Position numbers and translations under genes: made by a program. A DNA stretch of 64,000 bases, from NCBI RefSeq assembly GCF_030816485.1, contig NZ_JAUSYC010000001.1, forward strand, positions 1,550,001-1,614,000. Direction: 5' to 3'. This DNA is from Arthrobacter sp. B1I2. GTDB taxonomy: Bacteria > Actinomycetota > Actinomycetes > Actinomycetales > Micrococcaceae. Positions 50,759 to 59,540 of the stretch are shown one piece after another. Position 1 is the stretch's first letter. The number at the start of each line of letters is the position of its first letter. A model generated the notes under the pieces. That model was not told the DNA's origin. It saw only the letters and a list, made by a program, of their open reading frames with translations, and did not search any database.

Positions 50759-53401
50759 TCAGACCAGGTAATCGCCGATCAACGCCAGGTTCTGGATGAC
50801 TGCAAGCCCGAACTGGGCGGTGTCGTTCGTGGAGACGGTGGGCGCTTCATCCACCGGCAGCAGCACGTGTGGCGGCTCAATCCTGCGCAGCGTGAATGCT
50901 GACTGGTGGTTCAGGTGCTCCCCGCCCTCGGCAAAGCTCTCCCATGCCCGGGCCGCCAGGTCACGGTCATGCAGCCTCGCCGCCGCGTAGGCCGTCAGCC
51001 GGCTGTGCGCCTGGGTGAGGTAGATGCCCTCAAGCGGCTGTCCCACGGCGTCCACCTGCTCCTCCTTGGTGGCCAGGAAGAGCCGGCAGTACTGCAGCCA
51101 GGCCCGCTCGAACTCCGGATCCGGCAGCAGGTCCACCAGTTCGCTGCAGATCTCCACCAGCCCGAACACGGCACTGAGGTGCGAAACCTGGATCTGCTCC
51201 CGCCCGGTATCGAACCGTCCCTTGTCCAGGTCGTACAGGGCCTCGCCGGTGAGGAAGCCGTACTTGAGCGCGCCGATGTCCGCCATGGTTCCCAGCAGCC
51301 GGTCGCGCGACCGTGGGTTGCCGGTGCGTTCCCAGTCCGTGAGCCAGGTGGCGGCGAGCGAGCCCCAGTCCGTCCCGAGGCCCACGCCCAGGGCGCCGCG
51401 GTTGGGGCGGTAGGTTGCTGCGTCCGGCCGGACCTTCCGGACGGGGTCCAGGCCCAGGAAGTTCTGGTCGCTGTCCACCAGTTCGGTGAGCAGGTCCCCG
51501 GTGCGCTCGTCCGCCGTGAGGTAGTAGTAGAAGCGGCGGTAGGCGGGCGTGCTGATCCGGAGCTGCTTGGCGCTGCAGCCCCAGTGCTGGACGTTGTGCC
51601 GGGAGCCCAGTCCCTTCCACGGACCCAGATGGTAGACGTCCACCTCGCCCGTGTGCCGCGTCATGGCCTCGGCAAAGCGGAAGATGTCAGCCCTGCCCGA
51701 GCGGAGGTAGGAATACCAAAGCCAGAGGTCCGGGGACAGCTCCGAGTTGTCCCAGGCGTAGCCGCCCACGTCGTACCGCCACACATGCCGGTCGAAGTCG
51801 TAGGTGTGCATGACGTCGCCGTAGTTCCAGAAGCCATACCAGCGGCGCTGCTCCACCTGGCCGGCGTAGAAATCAAACAGGAAATCCAGCCGGTCCTCGA
51901 GCCGGGCCCGCGCGGGAGTGCTCCGGTCCACCGGATCCCAGTCGCCGAAGACACCTGCCGAATGCAGGTACTCCGGAGTGGCCTGCAGCAAGGCGGGGGT
52001 GGAGGCGGACGCGGCGTCGGCCGCGAGGCTTTCGGTGGCCGGGGTGGCGTCATAGGCGAACAGGGTTAGCTCATGTGTGCGGGCAATCCCCGTAGGGTTG
52101 CCGAAGCCGGGCTCGTAATCCTCATAGGTGATCTCCAGGCCTTCGAGCTGCTCCTCGAACGTGTCCTGGCCCAGGCCGTCGTGGTAGAAGCGCAGGTCCA
52201 TGGGCTGCGCTTCGGGCGAGTAGAGCCAGGCGGTCAGCGACGCCTCGCCGGTAGCTGCGCCGCGGATGTCCAGCTGGCCTGGGTGGGACTGCCAGAAATC
52301 CTTGACGCCCACGCCGAATCCGCCGCGGGTATCACTCAGGGAGCAGAAGCCCGCCGCGCGGGTTCCGCCGGAGATTCCCACCCAGCCGCGTCCGGCGGCG
52401 GTGCGCTTGCGCAGCTCGAAGCCATCAGCGGTGAGCTGGCTGAGCGTGTAGTCACCCCAAGTGGGGATCAGGTGGAGCCGGCCCGAAACTTCCGGGTTCC
52501 AGGTATCCAGCGGGGGAGTGGGGCGGCCGGTGATCTGCGCCTCCCGCACCTCCATTCCGGGGTCGCGGCGGAGTCCGGTCAGGCCGCGCACCGCTTCGGT
52601 GAGGAACCCGCCGTCGGCTCCGGCGATGCGGATGTGCCGGTTGTGCAGCTCGTCCTCCAGCGGCACCGTGAACCGCACGCCGAGTCCGGCCAGGAAGTCG
52701 CTTTCCGCGTCCCCGTCCCAAATAAAGGAGTGCACCATGCGCACGCTGCGGGCGTTCGCGTAGAAGTAGAGGCGCACCACGAAAGGCAGCCACCCCTTGC
52801 TTCCGCTTCCCGGCGTATCCGGGTGGTGCCGGCCTTCCAGCCGCACCACGGCGCGCACGGGGCCGCTTTGTTCCAGGACGACGGCGGTGAGCTTGCCCGT
52901 GAAGGCGTCCCGGCCCACGGTTCCCGCGCCTTCCGGAACACGGCCCTGCACCAGGCTGACCAGCCGGGCGTCCCGGGCAATCTCCCGCCCGTCCCGCCAA
53001 AGGCTGCTGAAGAGGGCGGACCCGTTGCGGTTGATCACCATCTTCAGGACCCCGGTATCCACGGTGAGTGCGTTGGCGCCTTCGGTGACCGTGACTGACG
53101 GACCGCCCGACGCCGGCTGGCTGCCGGCGGTGGCCGCGTCGCCGTCGGCCGTCACGTGGTAGGTGCCCGAGGGCGTGTCCGTGGCCGGCAGGGCGATGCC
53201 CGCCCACTTCAAGGACCCGTCCGGCCACGTGGCCAGCGGCCACGCCTGGCTGGGGATGGGTGTGCCGTCCCCGTCTGCAACTGCCACGGCCGCCGCGCCT
53301 GGCACGGTGCCCCGCGGGAACGGCATGCCCCAGGTGGTGCCGCCGCTGGTTTCCGCTGGGGTTTGGCCGTCGATCCACCTGATAAGGGTGCTGTCCGTCA
53401 T
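50759..53401 (-). CDS. Exo-rhamnogalacturonan lyase family protein (PL26-like)
   Basis: The 880-residue protein resembles the exo-acting rhamnogalacturonan lyase family typified by PcRGLX. The N-terminal GGTTWGMPFPRG and WPDGSLKWAG are the family's opening motifs; a central DYEPGFGNPTG / WYGFWNYGDVMHTYD and a C-terminal helical-barrel-like part (SGRADIFRFAEAMTRHTGEV) follow. No signal peptide is seen, so it would act on oligosaccharides taken up into the cell, unlike the secreted PL11. The ATG at 53401 is chosen; the frame opens at GTG 53416. The family call is from memory. Confidence 0.75.
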   Translation of the reverse strand: MTDSTLIRWIDGQTPAETSGGTTWGMPFPRGTVPGAAAVAVADGDGTPIPSQAWPLATWPDGSLKWAGIALPATDTPSGTYHVTADGDAATAGSQPASGGPSVTVTEGANALTVDTGVLKMVINRNGSALFSSLWRDGREIARDARLVSLVQGRVPEGAGTVGRDAFTGKLTAVVLEQSGPVRAVVRLEGRHHPDTPGSGSKGWLPFVVRLYFYANARSVRMVHSFIWDGDAESDFLAGLGVRFTVPLEDELHNRHIRIAGADGGFLTEAVRGLTGLRRDPGMEVREAQITGRPTPPLDTWNPEVSGRLHLIPTWGDYTLSQLTADGFELRKRTAAGRGWVGISGGTRAAGFCSLSDTRGGFGVGVKDFWQSHPGQLDIRGAATGEASLTAWLYSPEAQPMDLRFYHDGLGQDTFEEQLEGLEITYEDYEPGFGNPTGIARTHELTLFAYDATPATESLAADAASASTPALLQATPEYLHSAGVFGDWDPVDRSTPARARLEDRLDFLFDFYAGQVEQRRWYGFWNYGDVMHTYDFDRHVWRYDVGGYAWDNSELSPDLWLWYSYLRSGRADIFRFAEAMTRHTGEVDVYHLGPWKGLGSRHNVQHWGCSAKQLRISTPAYRRFYYYLTADERTGDLLTELVDSDQNFLGLDPVRKVRPDAATYRPNRGALGVGLGTDWGSLAATWLTDWERTGNPRSRDRLLGTMADIGALKYGFLTGEALYDLDKGRFDTGREQIQVSHLSAVFGLVEICSELVDLLPDPEFERAWLQYCRLFLATKEEQVDAVGQPLEGIYLTQAHSRLTAYAAARLHDRDLAARAWESFAEGGEHLNHQSAFTLRRIEPPHVLLPVDEAPTVSTNDTAQFGLAVIQNLALIGDYLV

Positions 53402-53452
53402 GTCATCCAATTCCACTGGTGTTTGCTGCGCTAGAAGTCCCGGCTCAAATAG

Positions 53453-53464
53453 GAAAGCGCTTTC
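53453..53464. promoter_or_regulatory. LacI-type operator candidate (PL26-like gene)
   Basis: GAAAGCGCTTTC is a perfect 12-bp palindrome with a central GCGC, close to cre and other LacI/CcpA-type operators. Its near edge is 52 nt from the start codon of the PL26-like gene. Confidence 0.55.
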
Positions 53465-53564
53465 TCACTTCGCTCTACAACGTAGTAGACCAGCGGTGCG
53501 CGTGCAAGGGGTTTCTGCCAGGCGGGACAGGAGTATGGGAAGCCCGGGGAAAGCGGGGAGGGGA

Positions 53565-53717
53565 CTACTTCGCGGCGCCGTCCCCGTCGTCGTCCGGTCC
53601 TTCGGCGGGGTCCTGGGTATGCATGCGGAGGTCCTGCGGGTCCGCGTCCGGATCGCCTTCCGCAGGTGCCTGGTTGTGGACCCGGTCGTCGTCATCCTTT
53701 TCTGGATGCTCAGTCAT
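53565..53717 (-). CDS. Small highly acidic protein (50 aa)
   Basis: The ATG at 53717 follows an AAAGGAG ribosome site by 5 nt. The frame encodes 50 residues ending TAG at 53565: MTEHPEKDDDDRVHNQ, then repeated D/P/G/E-rich segments (GDPDADPQD, EGPDDDGDGAAK). It is unstructured-looking and very acidic. No family is known. It stands alone between the PL26-like gene (same strand, downstream) and the orphan ATPase gene. Confidence 0.65.
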   Translation of the reverse strand: MTEHPEKDDDDRVHNQAPAEGDPDADPQDLRMHTQDPAEGPDDDGDGAAK

Positions 53718-53944
53718 GACTGCTCCTTTGGTGGCGGTGGCGTGCGGTACCCCTCATTCAGCGCCCAGCCGCCTGGCCTGTCAAGGACCATCCACACCCT
53801 CTGGCCGGAGCCGTCCTTGTGCACTGGACTGGCGGAGCAGTGAGCACCAACCGCCGTTCCCCGTCCTCGTCCGGCCACCTCGGGGACCTGGAGCCGGACG
53901 CCGCCAAGCTCTCCCGCTAGTTTCGCCGGTGTCCACCGGGCATG

Positions 53945-53979
53945 CGGATGCCCGCCGTCCCAGCAACGGCGGGCATCCG
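53945..53979. terminator. Hairpin terminator of the orphan ATPase gene
   Basis: Perfect 14-bp arms CGGATGCCCGCCGT / ACGGCGGGCATCCG around CCCAGCA lie 19 nt after the stop of the HATPase gene. The rest of the 280-nt gap 53718-53997 shows no convincing gene. Confidence 0.8.
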
Positions 53980-53997
53980 AGTCTATGGGCAGGCGTG

Positions 53998-54474
53998 TCA
54001 GTCCAGCGGCAGGGTTACCGTTACGCTGGTGCCTTCGCCGGGGACGGAACTGATGTCCACCGCGCCGCCCGCTTCCTGCACGGCGACCGCCATGAGCCGC
54101 AGCCCGTAGCCGTGGTGCCGCCCGCAGGTGGCGAGGCTGCTGTCAAAGCCCGTGCCGTCGTCGGCCACTACCAAACGGATGCCGTGGTCAACGGCTGCCA
54201 GCTGGATGTTGAGCGTGGACGCGGACGAAAACTTGAACGCGTTGCTCAGCACCTCGCGGGCGGACTGGTACAGGAGGGACGCACAGTCCGCAGGGATCTC
54301 CAGGCCCCAGTGGGGAGTGTCCCAGTGGACCGTGGTCCCGTGCTGCCGCAGGGGGGCCGTGAGCCGGTCAATGCACCCGGCCAGCCCCAGCGTGTGGAAA
54401 TCCAGCGGCTGCTTGTCCGTCAGCACGCCTCCCACGGTTGTGACTTCGTTGTCCAACGCTGCTTTGCTTCCCAT
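53998..54474 (-). CDS. Orphan histidine-kinase-like ATPase (HATPase_c)
   Basis: The 158-residue protein holds a GHKL ATPase domain with N-box REVLSNAFKFS, DDGTGFDSS and HGYGLRLMAV motifs, most like the C-terminal part of NarL-type sensor kinases. The phosphoacceptor His region and sensor domain are missing; only a helix like the second half of the dimerisation domain (LAGCIDRLTAPLRQ) remains. The ATG at 54474 has AGGAAG upstream; the frame is open to 54531. It has no adjacent response regulator, so it is either a remnant or an RsbW-like/partner kinase. Confidence 0.7.
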   Translation of the reverse strand: MGSKAALDNEVTTVGGVLTDKQPLDFHTLGLAGCIDRLTAPLRQHGTTVHWDTPHWGLEIPADCASLLYQSAREVLSNAFKFSSASTLNIQLAAVDHGIRLVVADDGTGFDSSLATCGRHHGYGLRLMAVAVQEAGGAVDISSVPGEGTSVTVTLPLD

Positions 54475-54654
54475 GACTTCCTGGCTCCCCAACAGCTGGT
54501 TTGGTCTTATGGCTCCAGCCTGGACCTGCAACGTCTAGGGATCGCAAGGTTTGCCTCAAGATCCCATCAATTCCTTGTGCCGGGCGTGACGCGGGGCATA
54601 GGTCCGGCGGCGTTCCCTGTGTTTCATTTCCGCGGGACGGGGGACGGATGACGT

Positions 54655-55407
54655 ATGCCTACTTGGTTAATGTCACTTGCATGGGGCACCGGTGCCGGCG
54701 CTGCCCTGGTCCTGGGAGCAGCCGTGTCCTGGCGGTGGTCGATTCCGTCCAAGATCGTCTCCACGGTCATGGCCTTCGGCGCGGGCGTGCTGATCTCGGC
54801 CCTTGCCTTCGAGCTCGTGGACGAGGCTGTCCAGGGCGGCGGCCTCTGGCCCACGGTGGCGGGGTTCCTGGCCGGTGCGGTGGTGTACGTGGGCGCCAAC
54901 ATGCTCCTGGCCCGGGCCGGAGCCAAGCACCGCAAGCGCTCCGGGGGCCAGCAGCCCTCCGAGAAGGACGACCCCGGCAGCGGCACGGCCATCGCCGTCG
55001 GCGCACTGCTGGACGGTGTCCCCGAGTCCGTGGTGCTGGGCGTCGGCCTGCTGGCCGGGGGAGCAGTCAGTCCTGCCATGCTGGCGGCGGTCTTCATCTC
55101 CAACGTGCCCGAGGGACTCTCCGGAACCGCCGGCATGAAGAAGGCCGGCCGGAGCAGGGGCTACGTGTTCGGGCTCTGGGGCGGCATTGCGGTTCTCAGC
55201 GGGCTGGCTGCGCTGCTGGGATACGTGGCGTTGGAGGGTGCGCCGGAGGAACTGGTGGCATTCATAACCTCGGTGGCTGCCGGCGCGATCCTGGCGATGC
55301 TGGCGGACACCATGATTCCGGAGGCCTTCGAGGAGCACCACAACCTGACCGGACTGACAGCGTCCGTGGGCTTCCTGACGGCGTTCACCATCCACCATCT
55401 GGGGTGA
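54655..55407 (+). CDS. ZIP-family metal transporter
   Basis: The 250-residue protein has about eight membrane helices and a charged His/Lys-rich cytoplasmic loop (HRKRSGGQQPSEKDD). The ZIP core helices are GALLDGVPESVVLGVG and VFISNVPEGLSGTAG, with metal-liganding residues in the first. It likely transports divalent cations such as zinc. It is monocistronic and convergent with the ABC ATPase gene. Confidence 0.82.
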   Translation: MPTWLMSLAWGTGAGAALVLGAAVSWRWSIPSKIVSTVMAFGAGVLISALAFELVDEAVQGGGLWPTVAGFLAGAVVYVGANMLLARAGAKHRKRSGGQQPSEKDDPGSGTAIAVGALLDGVPESVVLGVGLLAGGAVSPAMLAAVFISNVPEGLSGTAGMKKAGRSRGYVFGLWGGIAVLSGLAALLGYVALEGAPEELVAFITSVAAGAILAMLADTMIPEAFEEHHNLTGLTASVGFLTAFTIHHLG

Positions 55408-55443
55408 GGGAGCGGGGACGCAGCCGTGGTGGTTAGGGACCCC

Positions 55444-56148
55444 CTAGGCGCCAGCCAGGACCGGAGCCGTGAGTCTGCCGTCCCGCATGGTGGCCACAAC
55501 GTCAGTCAGCGGCACGAACTCGGTGTCATGCGTGACCATCACCGTGGCCACCCCGAACTCCCTAGTTACCTGGCGCAGCAGGCCGATGATCGAGGCGCTG
55601 CGTTCGTGGTCCAGCGCCGCGGTGGGCTCGTCCACCAGCAGCACCTTGGGGTTCCCCATAAGCGCCCGGGCAATGTTCACCCGCTGGCGCTGGCCACCGG
55701 AGAGCTGGTGCGGCAGCCTCCGGGCACTCGCGGAGAGTCCAACGATTTCCAGCAGTTCGGCAGCCTTCGCCCGGGCCGCCTTGGCGGGCCGGCCGCGCAG
55801 GAGGTCGCTGATGATGAGCTGTTCGACGGCGGTGAGCGAGGGGATCAGATTGGGCTGCTGGAAGATGATGCCCACCTTGCTGCGCCGCAGGGCCGTGAGC
55901 TCCTTGTCCTTGAGGCCGGTGGTAACGGTCCCGTCGACGATGACCTGTCCGCGGGTGGGGCGGACCAGGGTGGCGGCAACGGCCAGGAGGCTGGACTTGC
56001 CGGAGCCTGAGGGCCCCACGAGCGAGACCAGCTGCCCGGCCTGCGCCGTGAGGCTGACCGCGTCCAGGGCGGTAGTGGTTCCGCTGCCGTCCGGATACTC
56101 GAGGGTGACGTTGACCAGGCTCAGCGGAGCGGGGGTGGAGGAAGGCAT
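55444..56148 (-). CDS. ABC transporter ATP-binding protein (MacB/LolD type)
   Basis: The 234-residue ATPase has Walker A GPSGSGKSS, the Q-loop FQQPNLIPSL, signature LSGGQRQRVN, Walker B VLLVDEP and the H-loop VTHD. It pairs with the FtsX-like permease 28 nt upstream. AAGGAAAATC precedes the ATG at 56148; the frame extends upstream into the permease gene. Such pairs export peptides, lipoproteins or antimicrobials, or act in signalling. Confidence 0.92.
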   Translation of the reverse strand: MPSSTPAPLSLVNVTLEYPDGSGTTTALDAVSLTAQAGQLVSLVGPSGSGKSSLLAVAATLVRPTRGQVIVDGTVTTGLKDKELTALRRSKVGIIFQQPNLIPSLTAVEQLIISDLLRGRPAKAARAKAAELLEIVGLSASARRLPHQLSGGQRQRVNIARALMGNPKVLLVDEPTAALDHERSASIIGLLRQVTREFGVATVMVTHDTEFVPLTDVVATMRDGRLTAPVLAGA

Positions 56149-56176
56149 TGATTTTCCTTTCAGGAAGCGGGAGGGG

Positions 56177-57280
56177 TTAGTTGCCGCCGAGGGCCAGCAG
56201 CGGATTGACTTTGGTGGCGCCCCGGACCGCCAGGGCGGCGCCGGCCAGGCCCAAGGCGACGATCCCGACGGCGGGCACGACGGTGGTAGCGGCGTCCAGC
56301 AGGAACGGGGCAGCCTGGGCGGCGAGGGAACCGGCCGCGACGCCCACGGCGCCACCCACGCCGGCTCCCGCCACCAGGACGATCGCAGCCTGTGCCATGG
56401 CGTCCCGGAGAATGTAGGAACTGGGCGCGCCCATGGCTTTCAGGACGGCGATGTCACGGGTCCGCTGGATGGTCCAGACGGTCAGGAACGCCACGATCAC
56501 CAGGGCCGAGATCCCGTAGAGGAACGCCTGCATCAGGGTCAGGGAGCCGTTCTCGCTCTTGAAGGAGCCCAGCGCCTGGAATGATCCAGTGCGGGACTCG
56601 CTGACCGTGTGCGCGGCTGCGTTGGCGGCGGCCTCGTCCACCTTTGCCTCGTCCGCGTAGGTGACGGCGACGACGGTGGCCAACTGCCCGCCGTCGGACA
56701 CGTGCGCCGCCTTGGCCCACGCCGGGAGTGCCGTCCACACCACGCTGGTGTGTGCGTACCACTGGTCCGGCACCACGGCCGCGACGGAAAGCTCCACGCC
56801 GCCCAGGGACACCGTGTCCCCCTGGCCAACGGACAGTGCCTCGGCTACCGAACTGCCCACCACAGCCGTGCCGGCGGTAACCCCGGCCGGTGCCAGCTGA
56901 CTTCCCGGCGTGATGCCGAAGACAGCCACGTTGGCCGTGCCCGACCCGCCGGCCGTTTGCGCCCGGGTCTGCGTAATTCCGAGCGGCTCGGCGGACCGGA
57001 CGCCGGGCTGGTTCCTCCAGCTGTCCACCTGCGCCGTCGTCACGGAGCTGTCCGTGTAGGACGCCTTGGGAACGGCGGACCCCGGGGCGCCGAAAGCGAC
57101 GGTATCCACCGGCCGGGCACTGGCCGCGCCGAGCTTTTCGATGGCGGAGGTTGATTGCTCGGCGAGTCCCGCTGTCAGGCCGGACAGCATGACCAGCAGC
57201 AGGGTGATCAGGGCAACGACGCCGCCCATCATGGCGAACCGGCCTTTGGCGAAGCGGATGTCGCGGATTGCCAGGAACAC
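56177..57280 (-). CDS. FtsX/MacB-like ABC transporter permease
   Basis: The 367-residue protein has one N-terminal helix (GGVVALITLLLVMLSGLT), a large extracytoplasmic domain of about 200 residues and three C-terminal helices with the FtsX motif QRTRDIAVLKAMGAP. This is the MacB topology. It starts at GTG 57280 with a weak site. It is divergent from a NarL-type two-component system across 166 nt, which points to control of this exporter by that system. Confidence 0.88.
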   Translation of the reverse strand: MFLAIRDIRFAKGRFAMMGGVVALITLLLVMLSGLTAGLAEQSTSAIEKLGAASARPVDTVAFGAPGSAVPKASYTDSSVTTAQVDSWRNQPGVRSAEPLGITQTRAQTAGGSGTANVAVFGITPGSQLAPAGVTAGTAVVGSSVAEALSVGQGDTVSLGGVELSVAAVVPDQWYAHTSVVWTALPAWAKAAHVSDGGQLATVVAVTYADEAKVDEAAANAAAHTVSESRTGSFQALGSFKSENGSLTLMQAFLYGISALVIVAFLTVWTIQRTRDIAVLKAMGAPSSYILRDAMAQAAIVLVAGAGVGGAVGVAAGSLAAQAAPFLLDAATTVVPAVGIVALGLAGAALAVRGATKVNPLLALGGN

Positions 57281-57360
57281 GTTGTTTCTTCTCTCAGCAG
57301 GGGTGGATTCTTCTGTCCTTCCACTCTCCCGGGGGCAGACTGTTGCGGCATCGCGGGGAC

Positions 57361-57412
57361 GGTTGATCCGCGGGCATGGAAAGGTTGAACGCGGAGTCAA
57401 CCTTTCGGTTGG
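57361..57412. promoter_or_regulatory. GGTTGA direct and inverted repeats between ABC and kinase genes
   Basis: GAAAGGTTGA (57379-57388) and TCAACCTTTC (57397-57406) form a perfect 10-bp inverted repeat with an 8-nt spacer. A further GGTTGA lies at 57361 (22 bp before the next copy) and GGTTGG at 57407. Their position in the divergent promoter region suggests the binding site of the LuxR-type response regulator. Confidence 0.6.
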
Positions 57413-57446
57413 TCCCGTGCCGGCCGTCGCGGCATAAGCTGATGAA

Positions 57447-58766
57447 ATGCCTGCCACGCCCCTGCCCCCATCATCCACGGAGGCTGCCTGGGGCCCGGCG
57501 AAGGGGCCGTTGAACGCCCTGGAAAATGCGTCGTCGGCGGCGATCCTCCGGGTCCTGCGCGTCACCCTCCACACGGGGTTTGCCGTGCTGCTGGCCGTGG
57601 CCCTGGTCCGGATGCTCATGGCCGGAGGTTCGCTGCGCTGGCTGTGGGCGGCCGCCGCCGTCGTCCTTGCTGCCGTCTACCTTGCCGGGACGGTCCTCGA
57701 AAAACGCCATGCCGAGGCCCGGACCGGGTTCAATCCCCGCCGCTACGGCCTGCTGTGGCTGGGCCTGGTCACGGCACTGTGGGCGTTCCTGCTTGCCGGC
57801 AGCGCCGACTTCGCCTGGCTGGCCTTCCCAATCTTTTTCCTGCACCTTCACCTGCTGCCCCGGCGTGCTGCACTGCTGATGATCGCGCTGATGACCGCGG
57901 CGGTGATTGCCTCCCAGTGGGCTGCGAGTGGTGCCCCAGTACCGCATGTGGCGGCCGTGGTGGGACCCGTGCTGGGTGCGGCCTTTTCCGTGATTACCGG
58001 CCTCGCCTACGCCGCCCTGTACCGGGAAGCCGAGAACCAGCGGCGCGCGGCGGACGAGCTGCGCCGTACCCGGGAGGAGCTGGCCAGGTCGCAGCATGAG
58101 GCGGGCATGCTGGCGGAGCGGGAGCGGCTGGCCCGGGAAATCCACGACACCCTGGCGCAGGGGCTCTCCAGCATCGTGCTCCTGGGCCGGGCCGCCGGGC
58201 AGTCCCTGGGTGAGGGTGATGCTGCCACAGCCTCCGCCCGCCTGGCACTGGTGCAGCAGACCGCCGCGGACAACCTTGCCGAGGCGCGCAGCTTTGTCCG
58301 CGGCCTGGTTCCGCCGCAGCTGGAGGGGCCCACCTTGGTGGAGGCCCTGCAGAGGCTCTGCGACCGGATGGAGACCGCCGCCGCGGCGTCGGGGGTGGCG
58401 CTGCGCTGCCGGCTGGAGGTGGACGGTGAGCCGCAGGACCTGCCCCAGCCTGTCCAGGTCGCGTTGCTGCGGGCGGCGCAGTCGAGCCTCGCGAACGTCC
58501 GGGAACACGCCGGGGCCGCGACCGCCGTCGTCAGCCTTGCCTTCCTGGGCACGGAGGTAACCATGGACATTTACGACGACGGCACGGGCTTTGACCCGGC
58601 GGCTGCGGCAGGTGCCGCGGACGCCGCCGACGGCAGCGGATTCGGGCTGCGCTCGCTGGGGGAACGCGTCACGGCGCTGAACGGTTCGCTGGCCGTGGAG
58701 TCCGCGCCAGGGGAGGACACGGTGGTGGCCATCCGGCTGCCGCTGGCTGGTGGAAGCGATGGATGA
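57447..58766 (+). CDS. NarL-type sensor histidine kinase
   Basis: The 439-residue kinase has an N-terminal membrane part with about five to six helices (to about residue 185), a HisKA_3 dimerisation domain with REIHDTLAQGLSSIVLLG, and a HATPase domain with DDGTGFDP and GFGLRSLGERV. It lacks an obvious large extracytoplasmic sensor, as in intramembrane-sensing kinases that monitor the envelope or a partner ABC transporter. Its stop overlaps the response-regulator gene. Confidence 0.92.
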   Translation: MPATPLPPSSTEAAWGPAKGPLNALENASSAAILRVLRVTLHTGFAVLLAVALVRMLMAGGSLRWLWAAAAVVLAAVYLAGTVLEKRHAEARTGFNPRRYGLLWLGLVTALWAFLLAGSADFAWLAFPIFFLHLHLLPRRAALLMIALMTAAVIASQWAASGAPVPHVAAVVGPVLGAAFSVITGLAYAALYREAENQRRAADELRRTREELARSQHEAGMLAERERLAREIHDTLAQGLSSIVLLGRAAGQSLGEGDAATASARLALVQQTAADNLAEARSFVRGLVPPQLEGPTLVEALQRLCDRMETAAAASGVALRCRLEVDGEPQDLPQPVQVALLRAAQSSLANVREHAGAATAVVSLAFLGTEVTMDIYDDGTGFDPAAAAGAADAADGSGFGLRSLGERVTALNGSLAVESAPGEDTVVAIRLPLAGGSDG

Positions 58767-59418
58767 GGTGCGCGTCCTGCTGGTGGATGACCACCCCGTG
58801 GTCCGCGCCGGGCTCAGGGCCATGCTCACCGGGTTCGAAGGCATTTCCATTGCCGCCGAGGCCTCTGACGGCAGGGCGGCGCTGCACGAACTGGCGCGGC
58901 TGACGGCGTTGGGTGAGGCGCCCGACGTTGTCCTCATGGACCTGCAGATGGGGGAGGGGATGGACGGCGTTACGGCCACCGCTGAGATCCGGAAGCTTGA
59001 TGCGGCTCCGCCCGTCCTCATCCTGACCACCTACGACACCGATGCGGACATCCTCGCCGCGGTGGAGGCAGGGGCCGGCGGTTACATGCTGAAGGACGCG
59101 CCGCCGGAACAGCTGCGCCAGGCGGTCCTGCAGGCCGCGGCGGGTGGCACGGTCCTGGCACCCCGGGCGGCGGCACTGCTGATGGACCGGATCAGCAACC
59201 CCGGCACCTCGCTCACCCCGCGCGAAGTGCAGCTGCTGGAACTGCTGGCCACCGGCCTGTCCAACCGGGCCATCGCCAAACAGGTCTTCATCTCGGAGGC
59301 CACTGTGAAGACGCACCTGGTGCACATTTACGGCAAGCTCGGGGTGGACAACCGGACCGCTGCCATCGCCGTTGCCACCCGGCGCCGGATCATCCGGCCG
59401 CCGGGTGCCAAGGGCTGA
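58759..59418 (+). CDS. LuxR/NarL-family response regulator
   Basis: The 219-residue regulator has a receiver domain (DDHPVVRAG, phosphoacceptor in VVLMDLQMGEGMDG, LTTYDTD, MLKDAP) and a C-terminal LuxR helix-turn-helix (LTPREVQLLELLATGLSNRA, SEATVKTHLVHIY). The start ATG at 58759 overlaps the kinase stop by 8 nt. It likely regulates the divergent ABC genes via the GGTTGA repeats. Confidence 0.94.
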   Translation: MDEVRVLLVDDHPVVRAGLRAMLTGFEGISIAAEASDGRAALHELARLTALGEAPDVVLMDLQMGEGMDGVTATAEIRKLDAAPPVLILTTYDTDADILAAVEAGAGGYMLKDAPPEQLRQAVLQAAAGGTVLAPRAAALLMDRISNPGTSLTPREVQLLELLATGLSNRAIAKQVFISEATVKTHLVHIYGKLGVDNRTAAIAVATRRRIIRPPGAKG

Positions 59419-59540
59419 CCTGTCTGCTGGCCGCGGCGGCGTGCTGCACGGGACGCGTCCCGCCAGCCCGTGCAGTACGTTTATTCCACTGTGTTTACAG
59501 ACGCCGTTGCGTCAAGGTGCCGCTGTTCAAAGGAGAATGA

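Noticed and set aside
53840..53920. 26-codon plus-strand frame starting GTG at 53840
   Set aside because: The possible ribosome site is only two bases from the start and the region is low-complexity; not enough to call a gene.
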